DNA of 57,187 nt. Source: HGM13006 sp963650135. Its GTDB lineage: Bacteria > Bacillota > Clostridia > Oscillospirales > Oscillospiraceae. This document shows, in pieces, positions 17,460 to 24,568 of the stretch. Location: positions 1 through 57,187 of the forward strand of contig CAVJLG010000079.1 in the NCBI GenBank assembly GCA_963650135.1, read 5' to 3'. How positions within the stretch are numbered: position 1 is the stretch's first letter; the number at the start of each line of letters is the position of its first letter. Both the position numbers and the translations under genes were made by a program. The notes under the pieces were generated by a model. It saw only the letters and a program-made list of their open reading frames with translations. It searched no databases and was not told where the DNA came from.

Positions 17460-18719
17460 TTATGCATTTCGAACCAGATGGATCAACTCTTTCATGCTTC
17501 CAAAGACGGGCTGGAATCCGGAGAGATCCGGCGGACATCTAAAATAGTTTAACACATAACCCAGGGCGGCTGCAACCCCATAGAAGAGTCCCTCCTCAGC
17601 AATATCAAATTTGGGGGTGTGGTGATTAGCACCGGAGCCGTAAGCGTCATCCCGAATGCCGGTAAAGCTGTTGACACCGGGAATCATATTGCACAGAAAG
17701 CTAAAGGTTTCCGATGCCATCCACGGCTCACATTCGTAGATGGCATCCGGACCGAGATACTCCTCTGCTGCCTCCCGGAAGAGCTTGGTGCAGGGAGCAT
17801 AGTTGGTGGTGGGCAGCAGCATTTCGGGAACCCGCAACTGATAAGTGCAGTAATTTAGTGGGCAAACGCTGTCCAGCACCCGCCGGAACTCAGACCAGAA
17901 GGTCATGCCGCTCTCCCTGTCCAGAAAACGAACGCTGCCCTGACACACCAAATCATCGGGAACCACATTGAACCGCTCGCCGGTGTGTAGACTGCCGATG
18001 GACCAGGTGAGGGAGGAGTCCGGGCGGACATAACGGAGCCGCAGGGTCTGTAGGGCGTTATAGATCTCATGGAAGCAGTCTAAGGTGCTGTGCGCCAGAT
18101 CGGGGCGGGAGCCGTGACCGGTCTGCCCGTATAGCTCCAGCTCAAAGTGATAAAGGCCGGACATGGCGGGACCGTAGTTGCAGGCAACCTTTCCAACAGG
18201 AATATCCCAGCGCACATGAGAGGCATAGCAGATATCAGCGTGGAGGTTATGCTCCTGCATATAAAGGCACAAATTCTGACCGTTTCCGTGACCTTCTTCT
18301 CCTTCCTCAAACATCAGGAGGATGGAGCCGGGCAGTTCAGCTTCCATGGACTTGAGAATTTTTGCCTCGGTGAGCAGCATTGCCAAATGTCCGTCGTGTC
18401 CGCAGCCGTGCATGACACCGGGAATCCTTGAAATGCATTTTTTCGGACCAACCAGGTTTGTTTCACTTTCCAGAATGGGGAGCGCATCCATATCGGCCCG
18501 CATGAGAACGGTTTTTCCGTCCTGCGCGCCGTAAATATGGGCGAAAATGCCTCCGCCAGGAACCTGCTCATAGGGAATGTCCAGTTGCTGAAGCTCCTCC
18601 ATGATATAATCCATGGTGTGAATCTGCTCTTCCGGACCGGATTCCGGATATTCATGAAAATGACGGCGCAGGCCTACCGTATAGGGAAAGTTTTCTTTTG
18701 CAAGAGCCAGTAGATCCAT
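17460..18719 (-). CDS. M20 family amidohydrolase (N-acyl-amino-acid hydrolase type)
   Basis: A 419-residue M20D/amidohydrolase. The metal-binding motif H-G-C-G-H-D-G-H is at residues 104-111 and the acidic E-E-G-E-E-G is near 138-143. S-H-V-R-W-D-I-P-V-G-K follows near 180 and the dimerisation-domain motif T-G-H-G-S-R-P lies around 215. These correspond to enzymes that remove acyl groups from N-acyl amino acids (hippurate, IAA-amino acids, N-acetyl amino acids). I chose 18719 because AAAGGAAG lies upstream at suitable spacing; the frame extends to 18752. The gene follows the amino-acid ABC transporter ATPase, suggesting the transported solute is an N-acylated amino acid that is deacylated inside the cell. 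Confidence 0.88.
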   Translation of the reverse strand: MDLLALAKENFPYTVGLRRHFHEYPESGPEEQIHTMDYIMEELQQLDIPYEQVPGGGIFAHIYGAQDGKTVLMRADMDALPILESETNLVGPKKCISRIPGVMHGCGHDGHLAMLLTEAKILKSMEAELPGSILLMFEEGEEGHGNGQNLCLYMQEHNLHADICYASHVRWDIPVGKVACNYGPAMSGLYHFELELYGQTGHGSRPDLAHSTLDCFHEIYNALQTLRLRYVRPDSSLTWSIGSLHTGERFNVVPDDLVCQGSVRFLDRESGMTFWSEFRRVLDSVCPLNYCTYQLRVPEMLLPTTNYAPCTKLFREAAEEYLGPDAIYECEPWMASETFSFLCNMIPGVNSFTGIRDDAYGSGANHHTPKFDIAEEGLFYGVAAALGYVLNYFRCPPDLSGFQPVFGSMKELIHLVRNA

Positions 18720-18748
18720 TGTTTCCAGCTTCCTTTCTAAAAATAGGG

Positions 18749-19492
18749 TCAATTGCCCTTATTGGCAACGGCACGAAGAAATTTACGGGTGCGCTCATTT
18801 TGCGGATGGTCAAATACATCCTGAGGCTTGCCCTGCTCTACTACAACGCCGCCATCCATGAATACAACCCGGTCTGCCACCTCACGGGCAAAGCCCATCT
18901 CATGGGTGACCACTGCCATGGTGATTCCGGTTTTAGCAACGTCCTTCATGACGTTCAATACCTCCCCTACCAACTCTGGATCCAGAGCAGCGGTCGGCTC
19001 GTCAAACAAAATCGCATGGGGCTTGAGCGCCAGCCCGCGGGCAATGCCCACCCGCTGCTGCTGTCCGCCAGAAAGCTGAGAGGGATAATAGTCCATGCGC
19101 TCGCCCATGCCGACCACGTTCAGGTAATGCTCTGCAATCTCACGGGCCTCGTTTTTGGGCTTCTTCTGTACGATGGTCAGCCCAGCCATTACATTTTCCA
19201 GCGCTGTTTTATTCCGAAACAGATTGTAATTCTGAAATACCATTGTGCTCAATTGCCGGATGGCAAGGATGTCCTTCTTTCCATGTTGCTCTGCGTCAAC
19301 GGTCACATCGTCCAACGTGATTTTTCCTTTTGTGGGTGTTTCAAGAAAGTTGGTGCAACGGAGCAGTGTGGTTTTTCCGGAGCCGGAGGGACCAAGAATG
19401 CAAACCACCTCTCCGGTGCCGATTTCAAAGTTGATACCCTTGAGTACCTCCAGATCTCCAAAGACCTTATGGATGTTATCGTAGCGGATCAT
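18749..19492 (-). CDS. Polar amino acid ABC transporter, ATP-binding protein
   Basis: A 247-residue ABC ATPase of the amino-acid (GlnQ/HisP) class. Walker A is G-P-S-G-S-G-K-T-T near residue 35, the signature L-S-G-G-Q-Q-Q-R near residue 135, Walker B I-L-F-D-E-P-T-A-A-L-D near 155 and the H-loop T-H-E-M-G-F-A near 192. The ATG at 19492 follows GGAGG nine bases upstream; the upstream extension to 19594 overlaps the permease gene. It powers the permease encoded 14 bases upstream and is followed by the M20 hydrolase. Confidence 0.93.
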   Translation of the reverse strand: MIRYDNIHKVFGDLEVLKGINFEIGTGEVVCILGPSGSGKTTLLRCTNFLETPTKGKITLDDVTVDAEQHGKKDILAIRQLSTMVFQNYNLFRNKTALENVMAGLTIVQKKPKNEAREIAEHYLNVVGMGERMDYYPSQLSGGQQQRVGIARGLALKPHAILFDEPTAALDPELVGEVLNVMKDVAKTGITMAVVTHEMGFAREVADRVVFMDGGVVVEQGKPQDVFDHPQNERTRKFLRAVANKGN

Positions 19493-19506
19493 AGCATTCT
19501 GCCTCC

Positions 19507-20178
19507 TTAATATTTCGCGCTTGCCTTGCGTTCGATGACTTTCTGTACTGCCACAAAGACCATGTTGAGGAGCCAGTAGAGAATCAGCACGCAAAGATAT
19601 ACCTCAATGAACCGATAGGTTTTGTTTGCCAGCATTTTGGCCCGAAGCATCATGTCCACAACGCCCACCATGGAGCACAGAGCAGAGCCCTTGAAGCATT
19701 CAATGAAGTTGTTCATCAGGGACGGAATGGCCAACCGAAATGCCTGAGGCAGCACCACATGGGTATAGCCCTGCATGGTCGTCATGCCGCAGGTAATGCA
19801 GGCTTCCATCTGCCCCTTATCCACCGACAAAATTGCACCGCGGATGGTTTCGGACATATATGCGGAGTAACTCAGGGCAAGGCAGAGAATTGCCTGTGCA
19901 GTGAGTCCAATGTTTGCAATACCGGGAATATAGGGGAAGATGCCATAGCAGAATAAGAACAGCTGGGCAATGAGCGGCGTACCTCGGAACAGACTCAGCC
20001 AAACTTTCAGTACGGCCTGAACAACCCGGTTTTTACTCATGGAAATGACTGCCAGAATAATTGCAAAGAGGAATGCGAAAAGGAAAGATGCAAAGGTAAT
20101 CAGCAGTGTGACCTTCATGCATGAAATAATAGGCTGAAATGCATCCATAAAATACTGCATTGAGAATTGATAATACAT
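19507..20178 (-). CDS. Polar amino acid ABC transporter, permease
   Basis: A 223-residue permease with about five membrane helices. The EAA loop lies near residues 127-155 (E-A-C-I-T-C-G-M-T-T-M-Q, then V-V-L-P-Q-A-F-R), and L-F-R-G-T-P-L-I-A-Q-L is at 63-73, the standard HisM/GlnP signature. GAAAGGAGCCACTTGT precedes the ATG. Only one permease gene is present, so a homodimer is expected. A 12-bp-stem hairpin separates it from the binding-protein gene upstream. Confidence 0.92.
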   Translation of the reverse strand: MYYQFSMQYFMDAFQPIISCMKVTLLITFASFLFAFLFAIILAVISMSKNRVVQAVLKVWLSLFRGTPLIAQLFLFCYGIFPYIPGIANIGLTAQAILCLALSYSAYMSETIRGAILSVDKGQMEACITCGMTTMQGYTHVVLPQAFRLAIPSLMNNFIECFKGSALCSMVGVVDMMLRAKMLANKTYRFIEVYLCVLILYWLLNMVFVAVQKVIERKASAKY

Positions 20179-20214
20179 ACAAGTGGCTCCTTTCTATCTG
20201 CCGGATGAAACAGG

Positions 20215-20249
20215 AAATGCGTCTGCCGCCTGTGGCAGCAGACGCATTT
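20215..20249. terminator. Intercistronic hairpin after the binding-protein gene
   Basis: AAATGCGTCTGC and GCAGACGCATTT form a perfect 12-bp stem around an 11-base loop, between the binding protein and permease genes. Hairpins at this position in ABC operons often protect the upstream mRNA or partly terminate transcription, giving more binding protein than permease. That role is inferred. Confidence 0.6.
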
Positions 20250-20274
20250 TAGTTTCCGTCGTTTTATTCAGCAA

Positions 20275-21294
20275 TCAGTTCTCATAGCTCTGCCATGCAT
20301 TGTCGCCTGTGGTGGTAATGGTATTGACTTCACCGTCAGGCAGGGATGTAACATCCATATCAAACCACTTCATAGACAGATCTGCCAGCGTGCCATCTTC
20401 GTGCATCTGCTCAATCAGATCGTTGAATGCAAGGATCCAGTCCTTATTGTCTTCGTTTCTGGTCCAGCCATAGACGATAGGCATGTTCTTCCACTTTGCA
20501 TCCTGGATGTAAAGCTTATCGGCATTGCCAGACTGTGCAACGGCGTAGGCTGCGGTGGAAGTACACTGGAATTCAGCGTCTGCCTGCTTCTGGACGACAG
20601 CGGAAATCAAAACAGAGGCAGAATCCAAGGTCAGTTCGTTGATGGTAATGCCCTCAGCTGCCTTCTCTTCAATGATGCTTTCCAGCGTCAGGGTTGCGTT
20701 GGAGCCAGCCTCACCGGCGATGGTCTTATCTGCCCAGAAATCCATGTCACCGTCTTCCGGTTCACCGGTTTCCTTCAGGCAAACCACGGAATAAGACTCC
20801 CAGGCGTAGGTGTTGGTAAACCAATAGAGACCGAGTCGGTCATCATTTACGGTAGTAAGGTTTGCAATGGTATCGATAACGCCATTCTGAACCATGCCCC
20901 AAAGGGATGCATATTCCGAAATGGTCCATTCAATATCGAAGCCATAATAGTCAGCCATATAATTCATGACATCAATGTCCATACCCTCGACGCCGCCGTT
21001 TCCATCATCCTGAGACCAACCGGCCTGTGCAGCGGAGGTACCAACCCGAAGGGTTTTGCCCTGAAGGGAAGCCCACTTGGTCTTGAGATCGGAACTGTCA
21101 GCGGCTGTTCCCTCGTCAGTGGAGCCTGCGGCAGTCGCAGGAGCTTCCTTGGCGGATTCCGTGGGAGCGGCTGCGGTAGAAGCAGAGCTTGCAGCGGATG
21201 CGCTGCTGCTGCCGGAGCCGCAGGCTGCCATGGAAGCGACCATGCATACGGACAGAACGGCACATACAAGCTTTTTCCAGAGTTTTGTTTTCAT
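20275..21294 (-). CDS. Amino acid ABC transporter substrate-binding lipoprotein
   Basis: A 339-residue SBP_bac_3 protein. The signal peptide ends in a lipobox, V-A-S-M-A-A-C-G-S-G, followed by a Ser/Ala-rich linker to about residue 65. The ligand domain begins at G-K-T-L-R-V-G-T-S and contains the family pattern G-x-D-I-D-V-M-N-Y-M-A-D-Y-Y-G and W-x-x-M-V-Q-N-G-V-I-D-T-I. GGAGAATTGCT precedes the ATG. It delivers its ligand to the permease and ATPase downstream. The linker is long but normal for lipoproteins of Clostridia. The ligand cannot be named; the M20 hydrolase downstream suggests an acylated or modified amino acid. Confidence 0.92.
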   Translation of the reverse strand: MKTKLWKKLVCAVLSVCMVASMAACGSGSSSASAASSASTAAAPTESAKEAPATAAGSTDEGTAADSSDLKTKWASLQGKTLRVGTSAAQAGWSQDDGNGGVEGMDIDVMNYMADYYGFDIEWTISEYASLWGMVQNGVIDTIANLTTVNDDRLGLYWFTNTYAWESYSVVCLKETGEPEDGDMDFWADKTIAGEAGSNATLTLESIIEEKAAEGITINELTLDSASVLISAVVQKQADAEFQCTSTAAYAVAQSGNADKLYIQDAKWKNMPIVYGWTRNEDNKDWILAFNDLIEQMHEDGTLADLSMKWFDMDVTSLPDGEVNTITTTGDNAWQSYEN

Positions 21295-21357
21295 AGCAAT
21301 TCTCCTCTCGGAACATGGAACCGGGTCATCCTTGATCCAACCTCCATGGAAAAGCAG

Positions 21358-21411
21358 AAAGGGCGCTCCTGGAGGATCCCAGAGGGGATGATCAGAAGCG
21401 CCTTTGCTTTG
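21358..21411 (-). ncRNA. Structured 5' leader hairpin of the ABC operon
   Basis: In the minus-strand transcript GGCGCTTCTG pairs with CAGGAGCGCC around an inner hairpin ATCCC-CTCT-GGGAT, followed by TTTCTGCTTTT. It begins only ~7 bases after the predicted transcription start (~21418). It could be an attenuator or a stabilising 5' hairpin. It matches no riboswitch class I can name. Confidence 0.45.
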
Positions 21412-21424
21412 TATTGATGAACTA

Positions 21425-21453
21425 AGTATAGAACTTTTTGCAAGTTAAGTCAA
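21425..21453 (-). promoter_or_regulatory. Sigma-A promoter of the ABC-transporter operon
   Basis: Minus strand: TTGACT (21448-21453), 17-base spacer, TATACT (21425-21430). It sits ~130 bases upstream of the binding-protein ATG. It shows that the ABC part of cassette A has its own promoter in addition to the one upstream of TauE. The AT-rich bases 21454-21659 hold no gene; a small TACTG-TACG-CAGTA dyad (21592-21605) is the only structure seen there. Confidence 0.75.
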
Positions 21454-21659
21454 GAAAAAATTCATAATGAAATTCGACAAAAGAAGAAACCAACAATGAG
21501 AAATGTATGTGAATAATTTCAAAATATAATAATAGTGAAAGAAATCAACCAAATATATTCGAAAATATATGGGAAAAACCAAAAAATACACTACTGTACG
21601 CAGTATACCTTGCGTTCCGGAATCTTATGATAATGAAAGAATAAAATGAAGTTAATGCG

Positions 21660-22823
21660 TTATTTGGCAATGGACTTGCAGAACGCCTCCATACGATCCA
21701 TGCCCTCTTTGATATTTTCCATGCTGGTGGCGTAGGAGATGCGGATATAGCGCGTGCCGTCTAGAGAGCCAAAGTTGTCGCCAGGAACCACAGCAACATG
21801 GGCCTGCTCCAACAGCTGATCCGAAAAATCTTGCGCAGGAAGACCGGTGCTGCCCACATTGGCGAATACATAGAATGCGCCCTTCGGGGGAATACAGTGG
21901 ATACCGGGCATGGCGTTGAGCCGGGAAACAATATAATCCCGGCGGCGCTGAAACTCCTGCCGCATCCCCTCACAGTGTCCCAGCGCCTGCTGGAAGGCCG
22001 CAATGGCACCGTGCTGGCTGAAGGTAACTGCATTGGAGTAGACACCCTCGGTTAGCTTGGTCATTAGGGCTGTCAGGTGTTCAGGACCTGCGCCAAAACC
22101 AATCCGGAAACCGGTCATGCTAAAGGTTTTCGAGCAGCTGTCCACAATCAGCGTCCGTTCTGCCATGCCGGGCAGAGAGGCAATGGAGTGGTACTCTGCA
22201 CCGTCAAACAGGATGTGACGGTAGACCTCGTCACTGATGACAAAGAGATCATGCTCGATGGCCAGTTTTGCCAGCGCCTTCAACGCATCCAGGGAAATTA
22301 CGCCGCCGGTGGGGTTGCAGGGGGAGTTGAGCATCAGAGCTTTTGTTTTGGGGGTCAGTGCCTTTTCCACGGCTTCCGGGGTCAGAATAAAATCGTCCTT
22401 TTCATAGACATCCACCGGAACGGTAACGCCGTGGCACATGGCAATCATCTGATGATAGTTGGAGAAATAGGGGGCGCTCACCAGTACCTCGTCATCGGTG
22501 TCCAGCATACACATCAGCCCCAGAAACAGGGAGGCCATACCGCCTGCGGTGACCACAACATTGTCCGCCTTATAGGGAACGCCGGTCATTTTTGTGATAT
22601 AGTCCGCATAGACCTCCCGCAGTTCGGTAACGCCAGCACCGGGGGCGTATTTGGTGTCGTGGCGATCCAATGCTGCCTTGGTGGCATCAATTGCGACCTG
22701 GGGTGGGGCAAAATCCGGTTCACCCACGGCAAAAGAAATCACGTCAGGGATTTCGGAGGCGCGCACCATCATACTGCGGATTTTGGAAGTGGGGATGACC
22801 TCAGCAACGGATGAATATTTCAT
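21660..22823 (-). CDS. PLP-dependent class I aminotransferase, cassette A
   Basis: A 387-residue fold-type I aminotransferase of the AspC/aromatic subgroup. Visible motifs are N-S-P-C-N-P-T-G-G (166-174), S-D-E-V-Y-R-H (197-203) and the PLP lysine K232 in D-S-C-S-K-T-F. The C-terminal Arg for the substrate carboxylate is in R-Y-I-R-I-S-Y-A (residue ~360). GAGGAGGTATTCAT precedes the ATG. It is 19 bases downstream of the TauE gene and has a same-length paralogue at 36456. Together with the D-2-hydroxyacid dehydrogenase it can convert an amino acid to a 2-hydroxyacid. The amino acid is not predictable from motifs alone. Confidence 0.92.
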   Translation of the reverse strand: MKYSSVAEVIPTSKIRSMMVRASEIPDVISFAVGEPDFAPPQVAIDATKAALDRHDTKYAPGAGVTELREVYADYITKMTGVPYKADNVVVTAGGMASLFLGLMCMLDTDDEVLVSAPYFSNYHQMIAMCHGVTVPVDVYEKDDFILTPEAVEKALTPKTKALMLNSPCNPTGGVISLDALKALAKLAIEHDLFVISDEVYRHILFDGAEYHSIASLPGMAERTLIVDSCSKTFSMTGFRIGFGAGPEHLTALMTKLTEGVYSNAVTFSQHGAIAAFQQALGHCEGMRQEFQRRRDYIVSRLNAMPGIHCIPPKGAFYVFANVGSTGLPAQDFSDQLLEQAHVAVVPGDNFGSLDGTRYIRISYATSMENIKEGMDRMEAFCKSIAK

Positions 22824-22842
22824 ATGAATACCTCCTCATAAA

Positions 22843-23610
22843 TCAAAAGAACAGGGAAACTGCCAGCCGTGCCAGCAGCATCAGCAATACCACAAAAAAC
22901 ATAGGGCGGATCACCTTCGCACCTTTGTGAAGGGCCAGTCCAGCGCCAATGTAGTTGCCCAGGAGATTGACCAGTGCAGCGGGAAGCACCACCTGCCACA
23001 CCACAGCGCCCGAACAGGCATAGGTGATGGCGGCGGACACCGACGCAACCGAGGAGCAGACCTTGGTGTTTCCGGAGGCGGTGATGAGATCTAACTTATT
23101 GAGCAACGCAAAGCTCATAAGAATAAATGTCCCGCCGCCAGCACCGTAAAAGCCGGTGTAGGTGCCCCACACGAGACCAATGAAAAGCGCGACCGCAATC
23201 TGCTGGGCACGAGTCAACTCAGCGGCGCGATTTTCCAGACCGAAATCTCGCTTGAGCAGCAACACCACCGCTGCAATGGGCAGAATGACGATCATCGCGA
23301 TTTGCAGATAGCGCTCTGGGATAATCAGATTCAGCCGCGCACCCAGAATGGAGCCAAGCAGGGAGACCGGCGCGGCAATGGCGGCGGTTTTCCAATAGAT
23401 CCGGCCGTTTTTTGCGAAACGTCCCAGAGAGAGCAGGGAGCCGACGCAGCAACTGCACTGATTGGTCCCCGCAATGAGATGTACGGGGAAGCCCAGCAGC
23501 AGAAATGTGGGCAGTGTCAGCAGTCCGCCGCCGCCGGAGACTGCGTCAATGATACCGGCCAGAAAAAATGCGGCGCTGACGATGGCTGTGGTCATCCACG
23601 TAAGTTCCAT
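22843..23610 (-). CDS. TauE/SafE family anion exporter, cassette A
   Basis: A 255-residue membrane protein with seven to eight hydrophobic segments. Two family signatures are visible: G-I-I-D-A-V-S-G-G-G-G-L-L-T-L-P near residue 20 and G-F-Y-G-A-G-G-G-T-F-I near residue 145. GGGGGAG precedes the ATG at 23610; the frame is open to 23655, but that start lacks a ribosome site. TauE/SafE proteins export sulfite, sulfoacetate or other organic anions (family knowledge). It is the first gene of cassette A, and its same-length paralogue at 37637 is the first gene of cassette B. Coupling to a transaminase-dehydrogenase pair suggests export of the 2-hydroxyacid or of a sulfur by-product, which is inference. 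Confidence 0.9.
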   Translation of the reverse strand: MELTWMTTAIVSAAFFLAGIIDAVSGGGGLLTLPTFLLLGFPVHLIAGTNQCSCCVGSLLSLGRFAKNGRIYWKTAAIAAPVSLLGSILGARLNLIIPERYLQIAMIVILPIAAVVLLLKRDFGLENRAAELTRAQQIAVALFIGLVWGTYTGFYGAGGGTFILMSFALLNKLDLITASGNTKVCSSVASVSAAITYACSGAVVWQVVLPAALVNLLGNYIGAGLALHKGAKVIRPMFFVVLLMLLARLAVSLFF

Positions 23611-23689
23611 AGAATCTCCCCCAAAATAGCAAAGATGGAGCCGTGAATTAGCCATTCAATCACGACACCATTGCATTTTGAATATACTC

Positions 23690-23757
23690 ATTATTCTCTT
23701 AAAATGAGGGAAAGTCAAGATAATCCTGCAATTAAACGTGAAAATCATGGTTTTTAC
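23690..23757 (-). promoter_or_regulatory. Promoter and conserved operator of cassette A
   Basis: Minus strand: TTGACT (23713-23718), 17-base spacer, AATAAT (23690-23695). Upstream lies the dyad AAAATCATGGTTTT (23741-23754) and a conserved block including TGCAGGATT. The same elements, with the same spacing between -35 and -10 boxes, occur before cassette B (38474-38541), although the surrounding intergenic DNA has diverged. Confidence 0.75.
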
Positions 23758-23862
23758 TCAATAAAATGCAATATATCAATATTATTCTGTCATTTATGAC
23801 GAATGTGAGAAAGAGAATACAGAAAAATATGCGTTGAAAATCCTAGGTTGATTGCATAATGA

Positions 23863-23985
23863 AGGATTGTGTCAAGTATTTTGTGTAAACATCGTTGATT
23901 TCCTACCATGTGTTAATCAGGCTGCATCTTGTTTCTTGGTAGCTTTAAAGCCGTCTTCAAACAGCTGCAGTATTTCGGCGGAGGC
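23863..23985 (-). mobile_element. Short IS end remnant (possibly IS256-type)
   Basis: On the minus strand a short open end (…A-E-I-L-Q-L-F-E-D-G-F-K-A-T-K-K-Q-D-A-A then stop) is followed by TTTACACAAAATACTTGACA, which resembles the ends of IS256-group elements from memory. No other end is present and the piece is joined directly to an IS30-type fragment, so it is debris. Confidence 0.35.
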
Positions 23986-24310
23986 CGCGATTCAAGCACT
24001 GCAAGATCACCCCTTGGAAACCATTACGCCGGATCGTGGAACCGAGTTCCGTTACCATGAACGGGTGACGGAAGGACTGGGCGGTGTGCAGTTCTACTTT
24101 TCGCTGCCGCACCACCCGTGGCAGCGGGGGACGAACGAGAATACAAATGGATTGCTGCGTGAGTATTTCCCCAAGGGTCAGGATCTAGCGGATGTTACGC
24201 AAGAGGCTGTCCAGCGTGCGGAAGATGAGCTGAATCATCGCCCCAGAAAGATTCTCGGTTATAAAACCCCTGCTGAAATTCATTTTTCGATTCTGTTGCA
24301 CTTGACTTGA
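23986..24310 (+). pseudogene. C-terminal fragment of an IS30-family transposase
   Basis: About 107 codons of the catalytic core end of an IS30 transposase: T-I-T-P-D-R-G-T-E-F (second catalytic Asp), then S-L-P-H-H-P-W-Q-R-G-T-N-E-N-T-N-G-L-L-R (catalytic Glu), and L-N-H-R-P-R-K-I-L-G-Y-K-T-P-A-E. The N-terminal helix-turn-helix part and first catalytic Asp are missing. The open frame is extended to 23852 by unrelated sequence. The stop overlaps a terminal-repeat-like TTGCACTTGACTTGACAATT. Confidence 0.85.
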
Positions 24311-24326
24311 CAATTCACGAACGCAA

Positions 24327-24362
24327 AAAGCCCAGCCTGAACATTCATTCAGACTGGGCTTT
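24327..24362. terminator. Intrinsic terminator downstream of the IS30 fragment
   Basis: AAAGCCCAGCCTGAA pairs with TTCAGACTGGGCTTT (one mismatch) around a short loop, with an A run before and T run after it. It can work in both directions. Confidence 0.65.
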
Positions 24363-24379
24363 GGAAGGGGATATTAGCG

Positions 24380-24568
24380 GGTGAGGGGTTTGGATCAAAA
24401 GGGATTGCCAAATTACGGGATGATATCTATTTTGTCGTGAATGTTAAAAAAATATTGTGATTTCTGAATATATAATTTTTCGTGGTGAAAAAGGCTGATA
24501 TTTGCGAAGAAATACGACAAAAGCACCGATTTCTCGGTGCTTTTGTTCGTGACATCTATTTTTTCGTA
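24380..24568. repeat. ~180-bp repeat, copy 2
   Basis: Second copy of the repeat at 14581-14769, same orientation. The internal direct repeats are at 24422-24439 and 24551-24568, and the AAAGCACCGA/TCGGTGCTTT terminator hairpin lies between them. It overlaps the last few codons of the MoeA-like gene, whose Thr-Lys-Lys-stop end is made of repeat sequence. Confidence 0.85.
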
